From Flavobacteriaceae bacterium R38 (GTDB lineage Bacteria > Bacteroidota > Bacteroidia > Flavobacteriales > Flavobacteriaceae), in contig WXYP01000002.1 of the NCBI GenBank assembly GCA_009901575.1, forward strand, positions 496,001 through 560,000: a DNA stretch of 64,000 bases, given 5' to 3'. Each line of letters opens with the position of its first letter. The stretch's first letter is position 1. Below are positions 35,570-44,917 of the stretch, one piece after another. The notes under the pieces are model-generated. The model was given only the letters and a program-made list of their open reading frames with translations, was not told where the DNA came from and ran no database searches. Position numbers and translations under genes: made by a program.

Positions 35570-36280
35570 TTACAAACGCTCTATCAATTTATTTCCTATT
35601 ATAGTTTGATATACTTGGTTACGAAGAGTTTTGCTGATTTTAATCTTATGGTTTCCGACATAAATCAAATTCCCTTCAAGTTTTTTTATATGTTTTAATC
35701 CGACCAGATAATACCTGTGAACTCTTATGAATTTTTCTTTCGGAAGTTCTTCTTCAAGGTGTTTTAATGAAACTAAAGTGAGGTATTTATCATTGACAGT
35801 ATGAATAAAAACATAATCTTTAGCAGTTTCAACAAAAATGATATCATCAATAATCACTTTGATGATCATTCCGTCACATTTAATAAAAATATGATTCTTA
35901 GAAGTGTTTTTTTCAATAGTTTTATCTTCAACTATTACAGCTTTATTAACTGCTTTAAGAAATCTACTGTATGAAAATGGTTTCAACAGAAAATCAACTG
36001 CATCAAGATCGAATCCGTCTAGTGCAAATTCACGATGAGCAGTTGTGAAAATTACCTGTGGAGAATCAGGAAGTGCTTTCATAAGCTCAATTCCAGTCAT
36101 ATCTGGCATCTGGATATCCAGAAACATAATTTCAACAACGTTCTGTTTTAAAAATTCCATCGCTTCAAAGGCTGATGATAATGACTTTACATGTTCCAAA
36201 AACGGAGTTTGCCCGATAAAATCTTCTAATCCCTTTCTGGCCAAGGGCTCATCATCTACTATTATACACCTCATTTTCAT
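35570..36280 (-). CDS. LytTR-family response regulator
   Basis: 236 residues: receiver with D9/D10, Asp55 in MFLDIQMPDMTG, Lys in DFLLKPFSYSRF; LytTR domain about 130-236 (IIFVETAKDYVFIHTV, EKFIRVHRYYLVGLKHIKKLEGNLI). It overlaps the end of the kinase gene by 29 bp. Sequence is apart from both main regulator groups in this window. Co-transcribed with the shortened kinase. Confidence 0.9.
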   Translation of the reverse strand: MKMRCIIVDDEPLARKGLEDFIGQTPFLEHVKSLSSAFEAMEFLKQNVVEIMFLDIQMPDMTGIELMKALPDSPQVIFTTAHREFALDGFDLDAVDFLLKPFSYSRFLKAVNKAVIVEDKTIEKNTSKNHIFIKCDGMIIKVIIDDIIFVETAKDYVFIHTVNDKYLTLVSLKHLEEELPKEKFIRVHRYYLVGLKHIKKLEGNLIYVGNHKIKISKTLRNQVYQTIIGNKLIERL

Positions 36281-36959
36281 TTAATTGTATCTTTAAATGT
36301 ACTATAAATCTTGAATCATCACGTTCTATGTTAAATAAATGCCTGTTGGGGTAGATTAATTCCAGCCTGCGTTTGACATTAGTCAATCCAATACCATTAC
36401 TATTTTTATAGCCCTTCTTAGCTTCATTTGAAACCGAGTTCTCTACTTTAAAACTCAATGTATTTCCATATGCTATCGTGGCTTGAATATTTATTTGATA
36501 CCCTTTACTAGTCTGACCATGCTTAAAAGCATTTTCAACAATGGGTAGTAAGAGCATCGGAGATATAACCAAGTCATCATGATGGTGAGGAAATGAATAA
36601 TCAACAGTTACTAAGTCTTCATGCCGTACTTTTTCAATACCGATATAATTTTCCAGATTGTCAAATTCACTCTTCAATTCAATACTCTTCTTATTTGTTT
36701 CGTATAATTGATGACTCAGTATATCTGAAAACTGAAGTAGCATTTTTTTACCGTTATTTAAATTTTTCCCTAACATTACATAAATACTATTCAATGAGTT
36801 AAAAAGAAAATGCGGATTTATTTGATTTTTGAGTAGGTTTAACTCTGTTTCCAGTTGTTTCTGTTCAATCTCCCTCATCGATTTGTCCTTACGATACCAT
36901 TCATCTGTTAAAAAAAGCGTCATTGATAACCCTAATGACAAAATGACCTCTGTTACCAC
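36252..36959 (-). CDS. LytS-type kinase lacking its membrane sensor, probable 5' truncation
   Basis: 235 residues from a GTG at 36959. Only one hydrophobic helix (about 3-19) remains before the coiled coil and kinase (His50 in INPHFLFN; N-box VENAFKHG; lid GIGLTNVKRRLELIYP). The other seven kinases in the window have two to eight membrane helices. In frame upstream there are only 14 more codons, without ATG, before a stop at 37002, and they read like the loop and end of a former helix (SVFFASFEGKIAVV). The remaining upstream gap to the terminator at 37060 is too short for a sensor. The kinase core itself is intact. Confidence 0.7.
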   Translation of the reverse strand: MVTEVILSLGLSMTLFLTDEWYRKDKSMREIEQKQLETELNLLKNQINPHFLFNSLNSIYVMLGKNLNNGKKMLLQFSDILSHQLYETNKKSIELKSEFDNLENYIGIEKVRHEDLVTVDYSFPHHHDDLVISPMLLLPIVENAFKHGQTSKGYQINIQATIAYGNTLSFKVENSVSNEAKKGYKNSNGIGLTNVKRRLELIYPNRHLFNIERDDSRFIVHLKIQLNENEVYNSR

Positions 36960-37059
36960 AGCAATTTTACCTTCAAAACTGGCAAAAAATACAGAACATA
37001 ACTATTTATTAACTAGGTTGATAGATGACTCAAATATCGGATTTATAAAAAAGAAATAA

Positions 37060-37084
37060 AACGACTTTAAGCTGAAACGTCGTT
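37060..37084 (-). terminator. terminator after esterase gene
   Basis: AACGAC / GTCGTT stem followed on the minus strand by ttttatttctttttt. It is 45 bp after the stop of the esterase gene and separates it from the shortened kinase gene. Confidence 0.75.
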
Positions 37085-37129
37085 ATAAATAATTGAAATG
37101 TAACATTTTAATTTAAAATTAAATTGAGA

Positions 37130-38002
37130 CTAAAGGTTTATTTCTTCAAATGGCTCATATACAGTACCGAGCCATTTCAAAGCATAGATAGTCGATTTAT
37201 AGGAATTATTTTGATGATTGGCATGATCAGTAATCTGATGTTTAAAATTAAAACCTTTAAATTTTTGATTTTCAATGAGTTTAGTCATGTCTTTATAAGC
37301 ACTTTTCATTTTATCGTTTTCTAAAGCTCCTAAACTCATAAAAAGAGTAGTATTCACAATAGAATTCTGATCAAAAAACACTTTCGCTTTTTTTACAATT
37401 AATGAATTTTCTCTCCAGAACGCAGGGCTATAGCAAACATATGCATTAAATAATGTCGGATTTTCTAACATTGCATAAAAAGTAAACAGGCCACCACGTG
37501 AGTTCCCGCTTAATGTTTGAAAACCATTTGTTCTGTAATTAGCGTTGATATAAGTAATGAGTTCGTTTTCAATAAAGTTTAAAAAATTATTGCCATTACC
37601 CAACTTACTATCATTTTTGTCAAGATCAATCTTCATATAATGCGGTGTTTGATCTCTGCTTCTGTTCCCTCGGGTATTTGGAATACTCACAACTATAGCT
37701 TCAGGAAATAATTCAACTTTTGAGAAAATATCAATTTTAACAGTAGTATGATTGTCTTGAGAAGTTCCGTCTAATACATACATTACCGGATATTTTTTAT
37801 TGGTATTCACTGTATAACTTTCGGGTAAGTGAACGATTATTGGTCGTTCTTCTTTCATGATTTCGGATCGGATTGTAATTTGAACTACATCATCCCCGTA
37901 TTTATCATTTTGTATGGAATATTCTATGATTAAAGCAGTGATTCCAAACGTTAGAATAATTGTTACTATTATTGATATTATAATCTTAACACTACATTTC
38001 AT
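37130..38002 (-). CDS. secreted esterase of the Fes/IroE (esterase D-like) type
   Basis: 290 residues with an N-terminal membrane anchor or signal (about 5-27). Alpha/beta-hydrolase of the putative esterase (Fes/IroE/YbbA) family: YPVMYVLDGTSQ, nucleophile Ser in LSGNSRGGLFTFY, FNAYVCYSPAFW, and His in DHANHQN. Characterised relatives hydrolyse siderophore or other esters. It overlaps the 3' end of the serine hydrolase-TPR gene by 11 bp, so the two are translated together. Confidence 0.82.
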   Translation of the reverse strand: MKCSVKIIISIIVTIILTFGITALIIEYSIQNDKYGDDVVQITIRSEIMKEERPIIVHLPESYTVNTNKKYPVMYVLDGTSQDNHTTVKIDIFSKVELFPEAIVVSIPNTRGNRSRDQTPHYMKIDLDKNDSKLGNGNNFLNFIENELITYINANYRTNGFQTLSGNSRGGLFTFYAMLENPTLFNAYVCYSPAFWRENSLIVKKAKVFFDQNSIVNTTLFMSLGALENDKMKSAYKDMTKLIENQKFKGFNFKHQITDHANHQNNSYKSTIYALKWLGTVYEPFEEINL

Positions 38003-39575
38003 CTTTTACTCTGTTTAAGTTTTCTCTGAATGTTTTTAAATTTTGCAGACTATATTTTTCTGCCAAAGACACTGCTTTAGCATATGCCTTTTTTGCCTTG
38101 GTCAAATCCTGGTTTTTCTCATAATATTCCCCTAATCCATCCCAGGCATTTGGGGATTTAGAAAATAGTTTTACTCCTTTTTTAAAATATTCTTCAGCTT
38201 TTGTTGGATTTGTTTTTAAATAGAAATATGCAAGCCTGTTAATTAAACCTTCAGCGTTAGGGTTCCCGGTAATCATTTTATCGATTAATGTCTCAATGGC
38301 TTTAGCATCAGGAGTATTGTGATGTAAATTAACTAATCTGGTAAGGTAATTTGATGAAGGATATATCGGATAACCTGCACCCTCAGTAAGCTTGTTTTTA
38401 TAATACATCACCCCATCAATACCTCCTTCCTGATTGAATTTTTCAAGGCTTCTGAAACTGGGAAGGATAATTCTTGTGCTTTTAGTCAGGTCTTCATTTT
38501 TATAAACTCTGTAAACATCACTAACTAATTTCCAGGGATGCAATGGCAATGTATTTGACAACATTACAATTGTAGTACCGTCATCACCAATCATAACATA
38601 ACTTGAATAGCTGTTTACACGCCCTCCATGTGCATAAAATTGTGCATGCGGAATATATCGCAAAACTTCTGAGTCGTTTCTTATCCAGCCATATGCATAA
38701 CCGTTTAAATTAGAAGTGAATAGTCTTTTGGTCATCGATTTGGACAATAACTTATTATGTGTTAGTGCCTGAGTCCAGGTAAACAATGCTTCAGCATTAG
38801 CGTGTATCCCTCCTGCTGTAAATGTATTGCTTTGATTCCTGTTTGGAGATTTTTGATATTCGCCTTTATTCCATCGGTAACTTTTAACAATGTTCGAATC
38901 TACATAGTCATTATCTTCAAATCCGATGGTGTTTAACTTTAACGAAGTTGAAACATATGTAGTTATTAATTCTGAAAAAGAGGAACCTGTAACTTTTTCT
39001 AATACAGCTCCTAACAAAACATAGCCCAAACTACTATAATTATATTGCGTTCCCGGAATACTTACCAAATCGGCTTTATCAACCAAAATCGAATATTCTT
39101 CAGGAGTCAATTGCGCATTAAAAAAATCGGATCTGTTTTTAAAGAAAGGAGCTATTCCATTATAATGAGCTAATCCCGAAGTATGTGATAATAATCCATG
39201 AATAGTGATGTGTTTTCCTTTTTTCTTATTCAAATAAGGCAGGAAATCTGTGATAGGTTGATTTAATTTAATAGTTCTTTTTTCAACTTGCTTCATGATC
39301 ATAGCAGCAACTATAGGCTTTGTCATAGAACCTATTAAAAATTTGGAGTTGGGAGTTAATTTAATGTTATTGTCAAAATCAGCATAACCATAAGCTTTAT
39401 GAAATACTATTTTATCATTCTTAGCTATTAATACAACACCGTTGAAGTTAGCTCTAATTCCATTTTTTCTTCCATTTTGAGTATATGCTGTCAATAAAGA
39501 ATCTACACGATGTTGTCCATGTAAACTGGAAACACTTATTAACACACATACAATTAATCTGATTATACTTTTCAT
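37992..39575 (-). CDS. secreted serine hydrolase (beta-lactamase fold) with TPR tail
   Basis: 527 residues with a signal peptide (ends near LHGQ, residue 21). Class C-like hydrolase domain about 25-370: S83-M-T-K86 is the catalytic pair, YNYSSLGYVLLG supplies Tyr, and HGGRVNSYSS is the third motif, all intact. C-terminal TPRs about 430-520 (SPNAWDGLGEYYEKNQDLTKAKKAYAK, in which AWDGLGEYYEKN is typical). Probably a periplasmic peptidase or esterase. It is the intact counterpart of the pseudoenzyme at 2.1-3.3 kb and of the TPR remnant at 4.1 kb. Confidence 0.85.
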   Translation of the reverse strand: MKSIIRLIVCVLISVSSLHGQHRVDSLLTAYTQNGRKNGIRANFNGVVLIAKNDKIVFHKAYGYADFDNNIKLTPNSKFLIGSMTKPIVAAMIMKQVEKRTIKLNQPITDFLPYLNKKKGKHITIHGLLSHTSGLAHYNGIAPFFKNRSDFFNAQLTPEEYSILVDKADLVSIPGTQYNYSSLGYVLLGAVLEKVTGSSFSELITTYVSTSLKLNTIGFEDNDYVDSNIVKSYRWNKGEYQKSPNRNQSNTFTAGGIHANAEALFTWTQALTHNKLLSKSMTKRLFTSNLNGYAYGWIRNDSEVLRYIPHAQFYAHGGRVNSYSSYVMIGDDGTTIVMLSNTLPLHPWKLVSDVYRVYKNEDLTKSTRIILPSFRSLEKFNQEGGIDGVMYYKNKLTEGAGYPIYPSSNYLTRLVNLHHNTPDAKAIETLIDKMITGNPNAEGLINRLAYFYLKTNPTKAEEYFKKGVKLFSKSPNAWDGLGEYYEKNQDLTKAKKAYAKAVSLAEKYSLQNLKTFRENLNRVKDEM

Positions 39576-39689
39576 ATTATACTTTTATGATTTCGTGTAA
39601 AAGTATGTGGGCTTCAAAATCAAAGAAAAAATACTTTATGAATGGTTTGTTTTTCTCACTACTCCTTTTCTTTTTGAGATTAAATCGTA

Positions 39690-39719
39690 TTCACCCTAAA
39701 AAAGGATTCATTCAATCCT
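39690..39719 (+). promoter_or_regulatory. candidate LytTR direct repeat (21-bp period)
   Basis: TTCACCCT (39690) and TTCAATCCT (39711) are 21 bp apart. The second begins 71 bp before the kinase ATG and 58 bp before the -7-like element at 39769. It matches in sequence and position the pair TTCATCCCT/TTCAACCCT upstream of the kinase at 56096. Confidence 0.5.
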
Positions 39720-39768
39720 ATTCCTGTAGTGTTCGTTAAATTAACCATGGCTTTATACAGGTTTTTGA

Positions 39769-39776
39769 TACTTTTA
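39769..39776 (+). promoter_or_regulatory. -7 element of the kinase gene
   Basis: TACTTTTA, one mismatch to TAnnTTTG, ending 5 bp before the ATG. No TTG at the expected -33 position, so the promoter may need an activator. Confidence 0.4.
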
Positions 39777-39781
39777 CAGTT

Positions 39782-40543
39782 ATGATGAGTTTTATAAAAT
39801 CATACTGGTCTGTAATATTGATGGTTTTATTGTTGGTTGTTGCAGCGTTCTTCGGAATTGACGCTGATGTCAGAGTTAATCTGTTTCTTTTGATTCTTAT
39901 ATCATTCGGATTTGTTTTTCTTATCCAATGGCTAATTCAAAAGCGAAATACAAATCAGCTTAAAGCAATGCATATTCAATTTGAATTGGATTTACTCAAA
40001 AGCCAGATAGATCCTCATTTTTATTTTAATACACTAAATAATTTATACGGACTCGCAAAACGCAAATCGGACAATACGTCGGAAGTTGTTTTAAAACTCT
40101 CTGAAGTGATGCGCTATGTTATTTATAAAGGAAAAAAAGATCGGGTTTCCATCGAAGAAGAAATAGAATATCTTGAAAATTATATCGAACTTCAAAAATT
40201 ACGATTAAATAAAGAAACAACGATTCACTTTAAGAAGAGTCTCCTGGTCAATAGTATTGAAATTGCTCCGTTATTACTGATAATTCCTTTAGAAAATGCT
40301 TTTAAACACGGGGTAGACAGCCTATTGAATGATGCATATATTGATATGATTTTAATTGTTGACGAATCAAAAATCTTATTTGAAGTCACTAATAATTTTA
40401 AAGAAAAGGACGCAAATACTTCTCAAGGAATCGGGCTGGAGAATTTAAAAAAACGTTTGCAAATACTTTATAAAGACAAGCATACCATAAACATTACAAA
40501 AAAAAATGATATCTATAAATTTGAATTGTTAATACGCAGATAA
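39782..40543 (+). CDS. LytS-type sensor histidine kinase, 2 TM
   Basis: 253 residues, the shortest intact kinase here. Two membrane helices (about 9-26 and 33-51) with almost no loop between them, a short coiled coil, and a kinase with His79 in IDPHFYFN, N-box LENAFKHGVDSL and lid QGIGLENLKKRLQILY. Such a small sensor suggests intramembrane sensing through a partner, perhaps the adjacent ABC-M1 transporter. The regulator gene starts 3 bp after the stop. Second in-frame ATG at 39785. Confidence 0.88.
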   Translation: MMSFIKSYWSVILMVLLLVVAAFFGIDADVRVNLFLLILISFGFVFLIQWLIQKRNTNQLKAMHIQFELDLLKSQIDPHFYFNTLNNLYGLAKRKSDNTSEVVLKLSEVMRYVIYKGKKDRVSIEEEIEYLENYIELQKLRLNKETTIHFKKSLLVNSIEIAPLLLIIPLENAFKHGVDSLLNDAYIDMILIVDESKILFEVTNNFKEKDANTSQGIGLENLKKRLQILYKDKHTINITKKNDIYKFELLIRR

Positions 40544-40546
40544 CCT

Positions 40547-41245
40547 ATGGACTGTATTATTATAGATGATGAGCCTATTGCACATCATATCATCGAGGAT
40601 TATGTGAATGAAATAAACGACCTGGAAATTGTAAAAAGTTTTTATAATGCAGTTGATGCCATTTCATTTTTAAATACCACTAAAGTTGATCTTATTTTTT
40701 TAGATATAAAAATGCCTAAACTCGAAGGTCTAGATTTTGTAAAAACCCTGACTAACCCTCCTGCTATAATCATTACATCTGCTTACGAAGAATATGCCCT
40801 TAAAAGTTATGAGCTATCCATTACCGATTATCTTTTAAAACCTTTTAGTTTTGAACGCTTTTTAAAAGCTTATCATAAAGTTTCTAAAGCACAACCAGAA
40901 AACACTATCCAACAATCGAATATTCAATCTGTCAGCAATGAAGACACATTATTTTTAAAAGGAGATAAAGAAATTCATCAAGTCAAAATAGAGCATATTA
41001 AATACCTGGAAAGTTATGGCGGGTATGTGAAACTTTATTTGACAGATGAGAAACCTTTAGTCATACATCAAGCTTTGCAATATTTTGAGTCTACTCTGAA
41101 TTCGAATTTCTTAAGAATTCACCGTTCGTATATTGTAAATAAAAAGTATATCAAAAGTATTGTTGGAAATCGTATCAAATTAGACGATATGAATTTACCC
41201 ATCGGACAATCGTATAAGATAAATGTCGTTAATTTGATCAAATGA
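40547..41245 (+). CDS. LytTR response regulator
   Basis: 232 residues: receiver with D7/D8, Asp53 in FLDIKMPKLEG, Lys in YLLKPFSFERF; LytTR domain about 125-232 (KYLESYGGYVKLYLTD, FLRIHRSYIVNKKYIKSIVGNRIKL). Group A regulator, near-copy in architecture of 31702, 47124 and 57502. Convergent with the second ABC-M1 permease gene, sharing a terminator. Confidence 0.92.
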   Translation: MDCIIIDDEPIAHHIIEDYVNEINDLEIVKSFYNAVDAISFLNTTKVDLIFLDIKMPKLEGLDFVKTLTNPPAIIITSAYEEYALKSYELSITDYLLKPFSFERFLKAYHKVSKAQPENTIQQSNIQSVSNEDTLFLKGDKEIHQVKIEHIKYLESYGGYVKLYLTDEKPLVIHQALQYFESTLNSNFLRIHRSYIVNKKYIKSIVGNRIKLDDMNLPIGQSYKINVVNLIK

Positions 41246-41281
41246 TTAGTATTGTAGATTATTACTAATTTGTTTAAATGC

Positions 41282-41310
41282 AATGAGACTGTATTAAATA
41301 CAGCCTCATT
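41282..41310. terminator. bidirectional terminator
   Basis: AATGAGACTGTATT / AATACAGCCTCATT stem (one mismatch), loop aa-type, then tttattcc on plus. It lies between convergent regulator and ABC-M1 genes. Confidence 0.82.
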
Positions 41311-41335
41311 TTATTCCTCAGGTTCTCAAAAGTGT

Positions 41336-44300
41336 TTATAAACGAGTTACATTATCTACAAAATCTTCATCAGACCGTGTGCCAAACGGATCAATAGCAA
41401 TATGCGTAGGTTTTTTATCTACAATGATTTTGAATTCCATCTGATTTTCATTAACCCTATGTGGTTTTAAATATAAGATGTTCTCTTTTTTAACATTACT
41501 TGGATGTGTTGTAAAAACACCAATTTGTATAGGTTCATCGATATCAATTTCTCTGGTATCACCATTTTCCTGTTGTTGAAAACGCTTAGTGTTCACTTTA
41601 ATGGTCACTTCGTATTTATGATTTTCTAATTGCCTGAACGATGAAGATTCAATTGATAAATCATAAGTCATGATTCGTTTAAACCAATCGTCGATTAAAG
41701 AATGGTATTCTAGAGGAGTAATACGATACAATTCTTCTAAAAATTCTACAGATGTGGCATTTAAATCGGTTTCATTTTTATGTTTGTTTATAACAGCTTT
41801 AATAGCTGTATTTACTTTTTCTTCACCAATCAGGTCCCGAAGCGCTAATAATACTGTATAACTCTTACCATAGGATAGATAACTTTGTCCGTTTACCTGG
41901 TATAAAGGAGGTTCTTCTTCAGTTTCGTAAGAACGTCCTGTAAAATACCTACCATTAGCATTTCTGCTTAACTGCCAGATTGCCAATTTACCATACATTT
42001 TATCCATTACAACAGCTTCGGTATATTTAGCAAAGCCTTCAACCAAAAGAGAACCACCATCAATATTTTTTGGAGATAAAATATGTCCAAACCATTGATG
42101 CGATACTTCATGTATAGTTCGTTTTGCTACTAAATCAAAATCTGATGAATTCCTTAAATCAACAAGATATAAACGATCTTCTACCATGCTAATGAGTCCC
42201 GGGTGAGCAATCCCTCCAAATTCCCAATGCCCCGGAATTTCAGCAATTCTGATATGATCAAGCGGATATTCTCCAAAATTGGCAATACAGTAATCCAATG
42301 TCTGTTTAGTACTCTCTGTAATTCGTTCACGATTAAAATCATGTCCCGGATGATAATATTGCTCTATGTTTATACCGTTATGTATTACTTTATTTTGATC
42401 ATATTCAGCAGAAAAATATGCTATTGCAGGAACAATAGGCTCTTTTGATCTGTAATGAAAATAATTCCTGTTATCTGATTTCCATTCTCTTATTAATTCC
42501 CCGGAACCAATAGCAGTCTGATCACTTTTAGTAGAAATGATTGTCTCATAATTCACACGTCCTATGTACGTCTCAGCATTTTTAATATGAGCATCAGAAA
42601 CTTGTGTTTCTTCACGTATTGCCAATCCTCTTTTTTCACGTTCAAGAGGGTTTGAGATTTCTAAGGCATTTCTATATTCTAAGACAGGTTCAAATTCAGA
42701 ATACATCATAAAAGTACCATTAGCAACAAGCTCCTGTCCATTTTCATAACCTTTAAACTGTTTTTCAATTACATATTTAAATTGAATACTATCTTGTGGC
42801 TCAAGTGTTTTTTCTAACTGAAACAGATATGTACCAAAAACAGAATCATGAGCTATAAGTTTGGTGTTTTCAATCATTATTGATTGTAACGGTTCTCTTT
42901 CTGTGATAAAAATTTGATTTAATCCATTGGAACTCTTATTCGCTAATGTATAATCTGTTGCTATTCTATAATTTTGATTTTCAGGATATAAATCGACTTT
43001 AGTCGACATCTCAACAGGAAACAAGCCTTCTAAATGTTCATATTGTTTAAATTTACGTTCGTAAGCCTCTCTAAAATCTAAATTATCTTGAGATGATCTG
43101 TAGGTTACCGCTACATTGGTATTATAAAAAATGGTTGCTCCAATACCCAGGAATGTTATTAAAAGGCAACTTCCTAATATAGTATCTCTGGTATTCCAAC
43201 TTGAGGTTACTTGTTTGATTTTAAAAATAGTACTGGAAATAGTACCGCGTTTCCATAATTTAAATGATAAGAATAACAATATGGCTGCAAGTGACAACCA
43301 ATACAGGCTAAAATGATTGTATTGCTTAGTGATACCATTAAAACCATTCATATTAGTATAATTTAAGTCGGGAAGTTTACCAACAAGCAATAACGGATGC
43401 TCTATTCCTATTAAAGATGAAAATTGAGTCCCGAAAAGAATGACAACTAATCCGATAATTCCCATCCCTATATATTTATTGCTAACAACACTTTGTATAA
43501 ACAAAGCCAAAAGACTATAGAATAAAAATGATATCCCCGGATAATAAAACAATGATAAATATTGTATCAATTCAAAATTGTAATAATCTCTTGAAACCTG
43601 AAACCCTATGGTAGCCAAAATTCCTGATATGATTAAAAAGCAAGGCAGTAATATTAAGGCTGTAAATTTTGATAAATAGAAAGCGCTATTAGATGTTGGT
43701 GTAATATCAATAAGGCCATTAAAATTAAGATTACGCTCCCTCCATACAATTTCACCACTGTAAAAAACGATTAAAATGATTCCTAAAATAAATAAGGCAT
43801 CTATATAACGTTCTAACAATACATTGGTAACCGGGTATAAACTATCATTATATTCTCCTCCTCCAACAGTTCTGGCATAAATCTCGGTAATAACAATTAC
43901 CATCCACAGTATCATAATCCCTATAAAAGGCAGGCTTCTAAAAACATTTTTTAATTCGATACCTAATAAAGAGCTAAAAGCTTTAAAATTGGAAGTTCTG
44001 TTTATAAAAACCTGAACAGGTTGATAGATGCGCTTCTTTATCTTCTTATCTTCTTTGGTTTTTACTTTTTTCATCCGCTGACGTGCTATTCTAAATGAAA
44101 ATAACTTGTATGTGGTTAATAAGATGAATAAAGCAAAAGACAACCAAAGAATCCTGTTCCACATAAAATAACCTGAAAAAGCTAATGATTGCGTGTTTTT
44201 TTGAAAAGGAGTCCAAAATTGTGTCTGCTCAAACATTGCCGAAAGCCCAAAAGGATCAAATAATGCAGCCAATGCCAAACTCTCAGGAGATGCAGGTACT

Positions 44301-44896
44301 GCCTGTGCCATTATGGGAGAATTTAGAAAGATAGAACAAATAAAATAGAGCACATATACTAAAACAGCTCCAACATAAGTAGCAACATTGTTTTTGGTTA
44401 TTATGCTAATTGAAAAAATGATAGAAGAACAGATAAAAACATTTGGAAGAACTATAATCAATAACGTCCATAAATAATGTGGTACGAACAACGGATTTGC
44501 TAATTCAGGATCCAGGTTTGGTAAGACTGATGTTATTGCATAACCCAGCAGGAAAAAGCTAAAAGTTAGTGTGCTTATTGTAAAAACACCCAAAAACCGA
44601 CTTATAAAATAGTATTGCTTTTTTATAGACGTACTAAAAATAATAGGTTGCATCTTGTATTGTTTATCCCTCAAAACACCACTTATTACAAAAAACATAA
44701 TGATAAACACGCTTCCTAAGGTGAATATGCCCGTTATTTCACTAATAGCTTGTGAAGTATTGTATATAGCGTTTCCTCGTCCATAACCTTGTCTTCCTAA
44801 CTGGAAACCGAAGAATAAAAACAAGAAAGAGAATAATAAAAAAGCACGTTGTTTTAATTGATATTGTGCTTCAAAACGTAATAATTGACTAAACAT
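41336..44896 (-). CDS. ABC-2 permease fused to M1-family aminopeptidase domain (cassette 2)
   Basis: 1186 residues, same plan as the cassette-1 protein: two ABC-2 halves (about 1-270, 310-550), a Lys-rich cytoplasmic loop between them, one more helix (about 575-595), then a periplasmic M1-like domain. Zinc motif His929-E-V-S-His933 (HEVSHQWFGH), third ligand Glu953 in LLVEGFAKY, later YGKSYTVLLALRDLIGEEKV. The usual GAMEN motif is replaced (GGIAHPGLISM), so peptide specificity may differ from classical aminopeptidases. It follows the ATPase gene by 21 bp. Confidence 0.88.
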   Translation of the reverse strand: MFSQLLRFEAQYQLKQRAFLLFSFLFLFFGFQLGRQGYGRGNAIYNTSQAISEITGIFTLGSVFIIMFFVISGVLRDKQYKMQPIIFSTSIKKQYYFISRFLGVFTISTLTFSFFLLGYAITSVLPNLDPELANPLFVPHYLWTLLIIVLPNVFICSSIIFSISIITKNNVATYVGAVLVYVLYFICSIFLNSPIMAQAVPASPESLALAALFDPFGLSAMFEQTQFWTPFQKNTQSLAFSGYFMWNRILWLSFALFILLTTYKLFSFRIARQRMKKVKTKEDKKIKKRIYQPVQVFINRTSNFKAFSSLLGIELKNVFRSLPFIGIMILWMVIVITEIYARTVGGGEYNDSLYPVTNVLLERYIDALFILGIILIVFYSGEIVWRERNLNFNGLIDITPTSNSAFYLSKFTALILLPCFLIISGILATIGFQVSRDYYNFELIQYLSLFYYPGISFLFYSLLALFIQSVVSNKYIGMGIIGLVVILFGTQFSSLIGIEHPLLLVGKLPDLNYTNMNGFNGITKQYNHFSLYWLSLAAILLFLSFKLWKRGTISSTIFKIKQVTSSWNTRDTILGSCLLITFLGIGATIFYNTNVAVTYRSSQDNLDFREAYERKFKQYEHLEGLFPVEMSTKVDLYPENQNYRIATDYTLANKSSNGLNQIFITEREPLQSIMIENTKLIAHDSVFGTYLFQLEKTLEPQDSIQFKYVIEKQFKGYENGQELVANGTFMMYSEFEPVLEYRNALEISNPLEREKRGLAIREETQVSDAHIKNAETYIGRVNYETIISTKSDQTAIGSGELIREWKSDNRNYFHYRSKEPIVPAIAYFSAEYDQNKVIHNGINIEQYYHPGHDFNRERITESTKQTLDYCIANFGEYPLDHIRIAEIPGHWEFGGIAHPGLISMVEDRLYLVDLRNSSDFDLVAKRTIHEVSHQWFGHILSPKNIDGGSLLVEGFAKYTEAVVMDKMYGKLAIWQLSRNANGRYFTGRSYETEEEPPLYQVNGQSYLSYGKSYTVLLALRDLIGEEKVNTAIKAVINKHKNETDLNATSVEFLEELYRITPLEYHSLIDDWFKRIMTYDLSIESSSFRQLENHKYEVTIKVNTKRFQQQENGDTREIDIDEPIQIGVFTTHPSNVKKENILYLKPHRVNENQMEFKIIVDKKPTHIAIDPFGTRSDEDFVDNVTRL

Positions 44897-44917
44897 AATG
44901 ATTGTTTTTGATGATGA

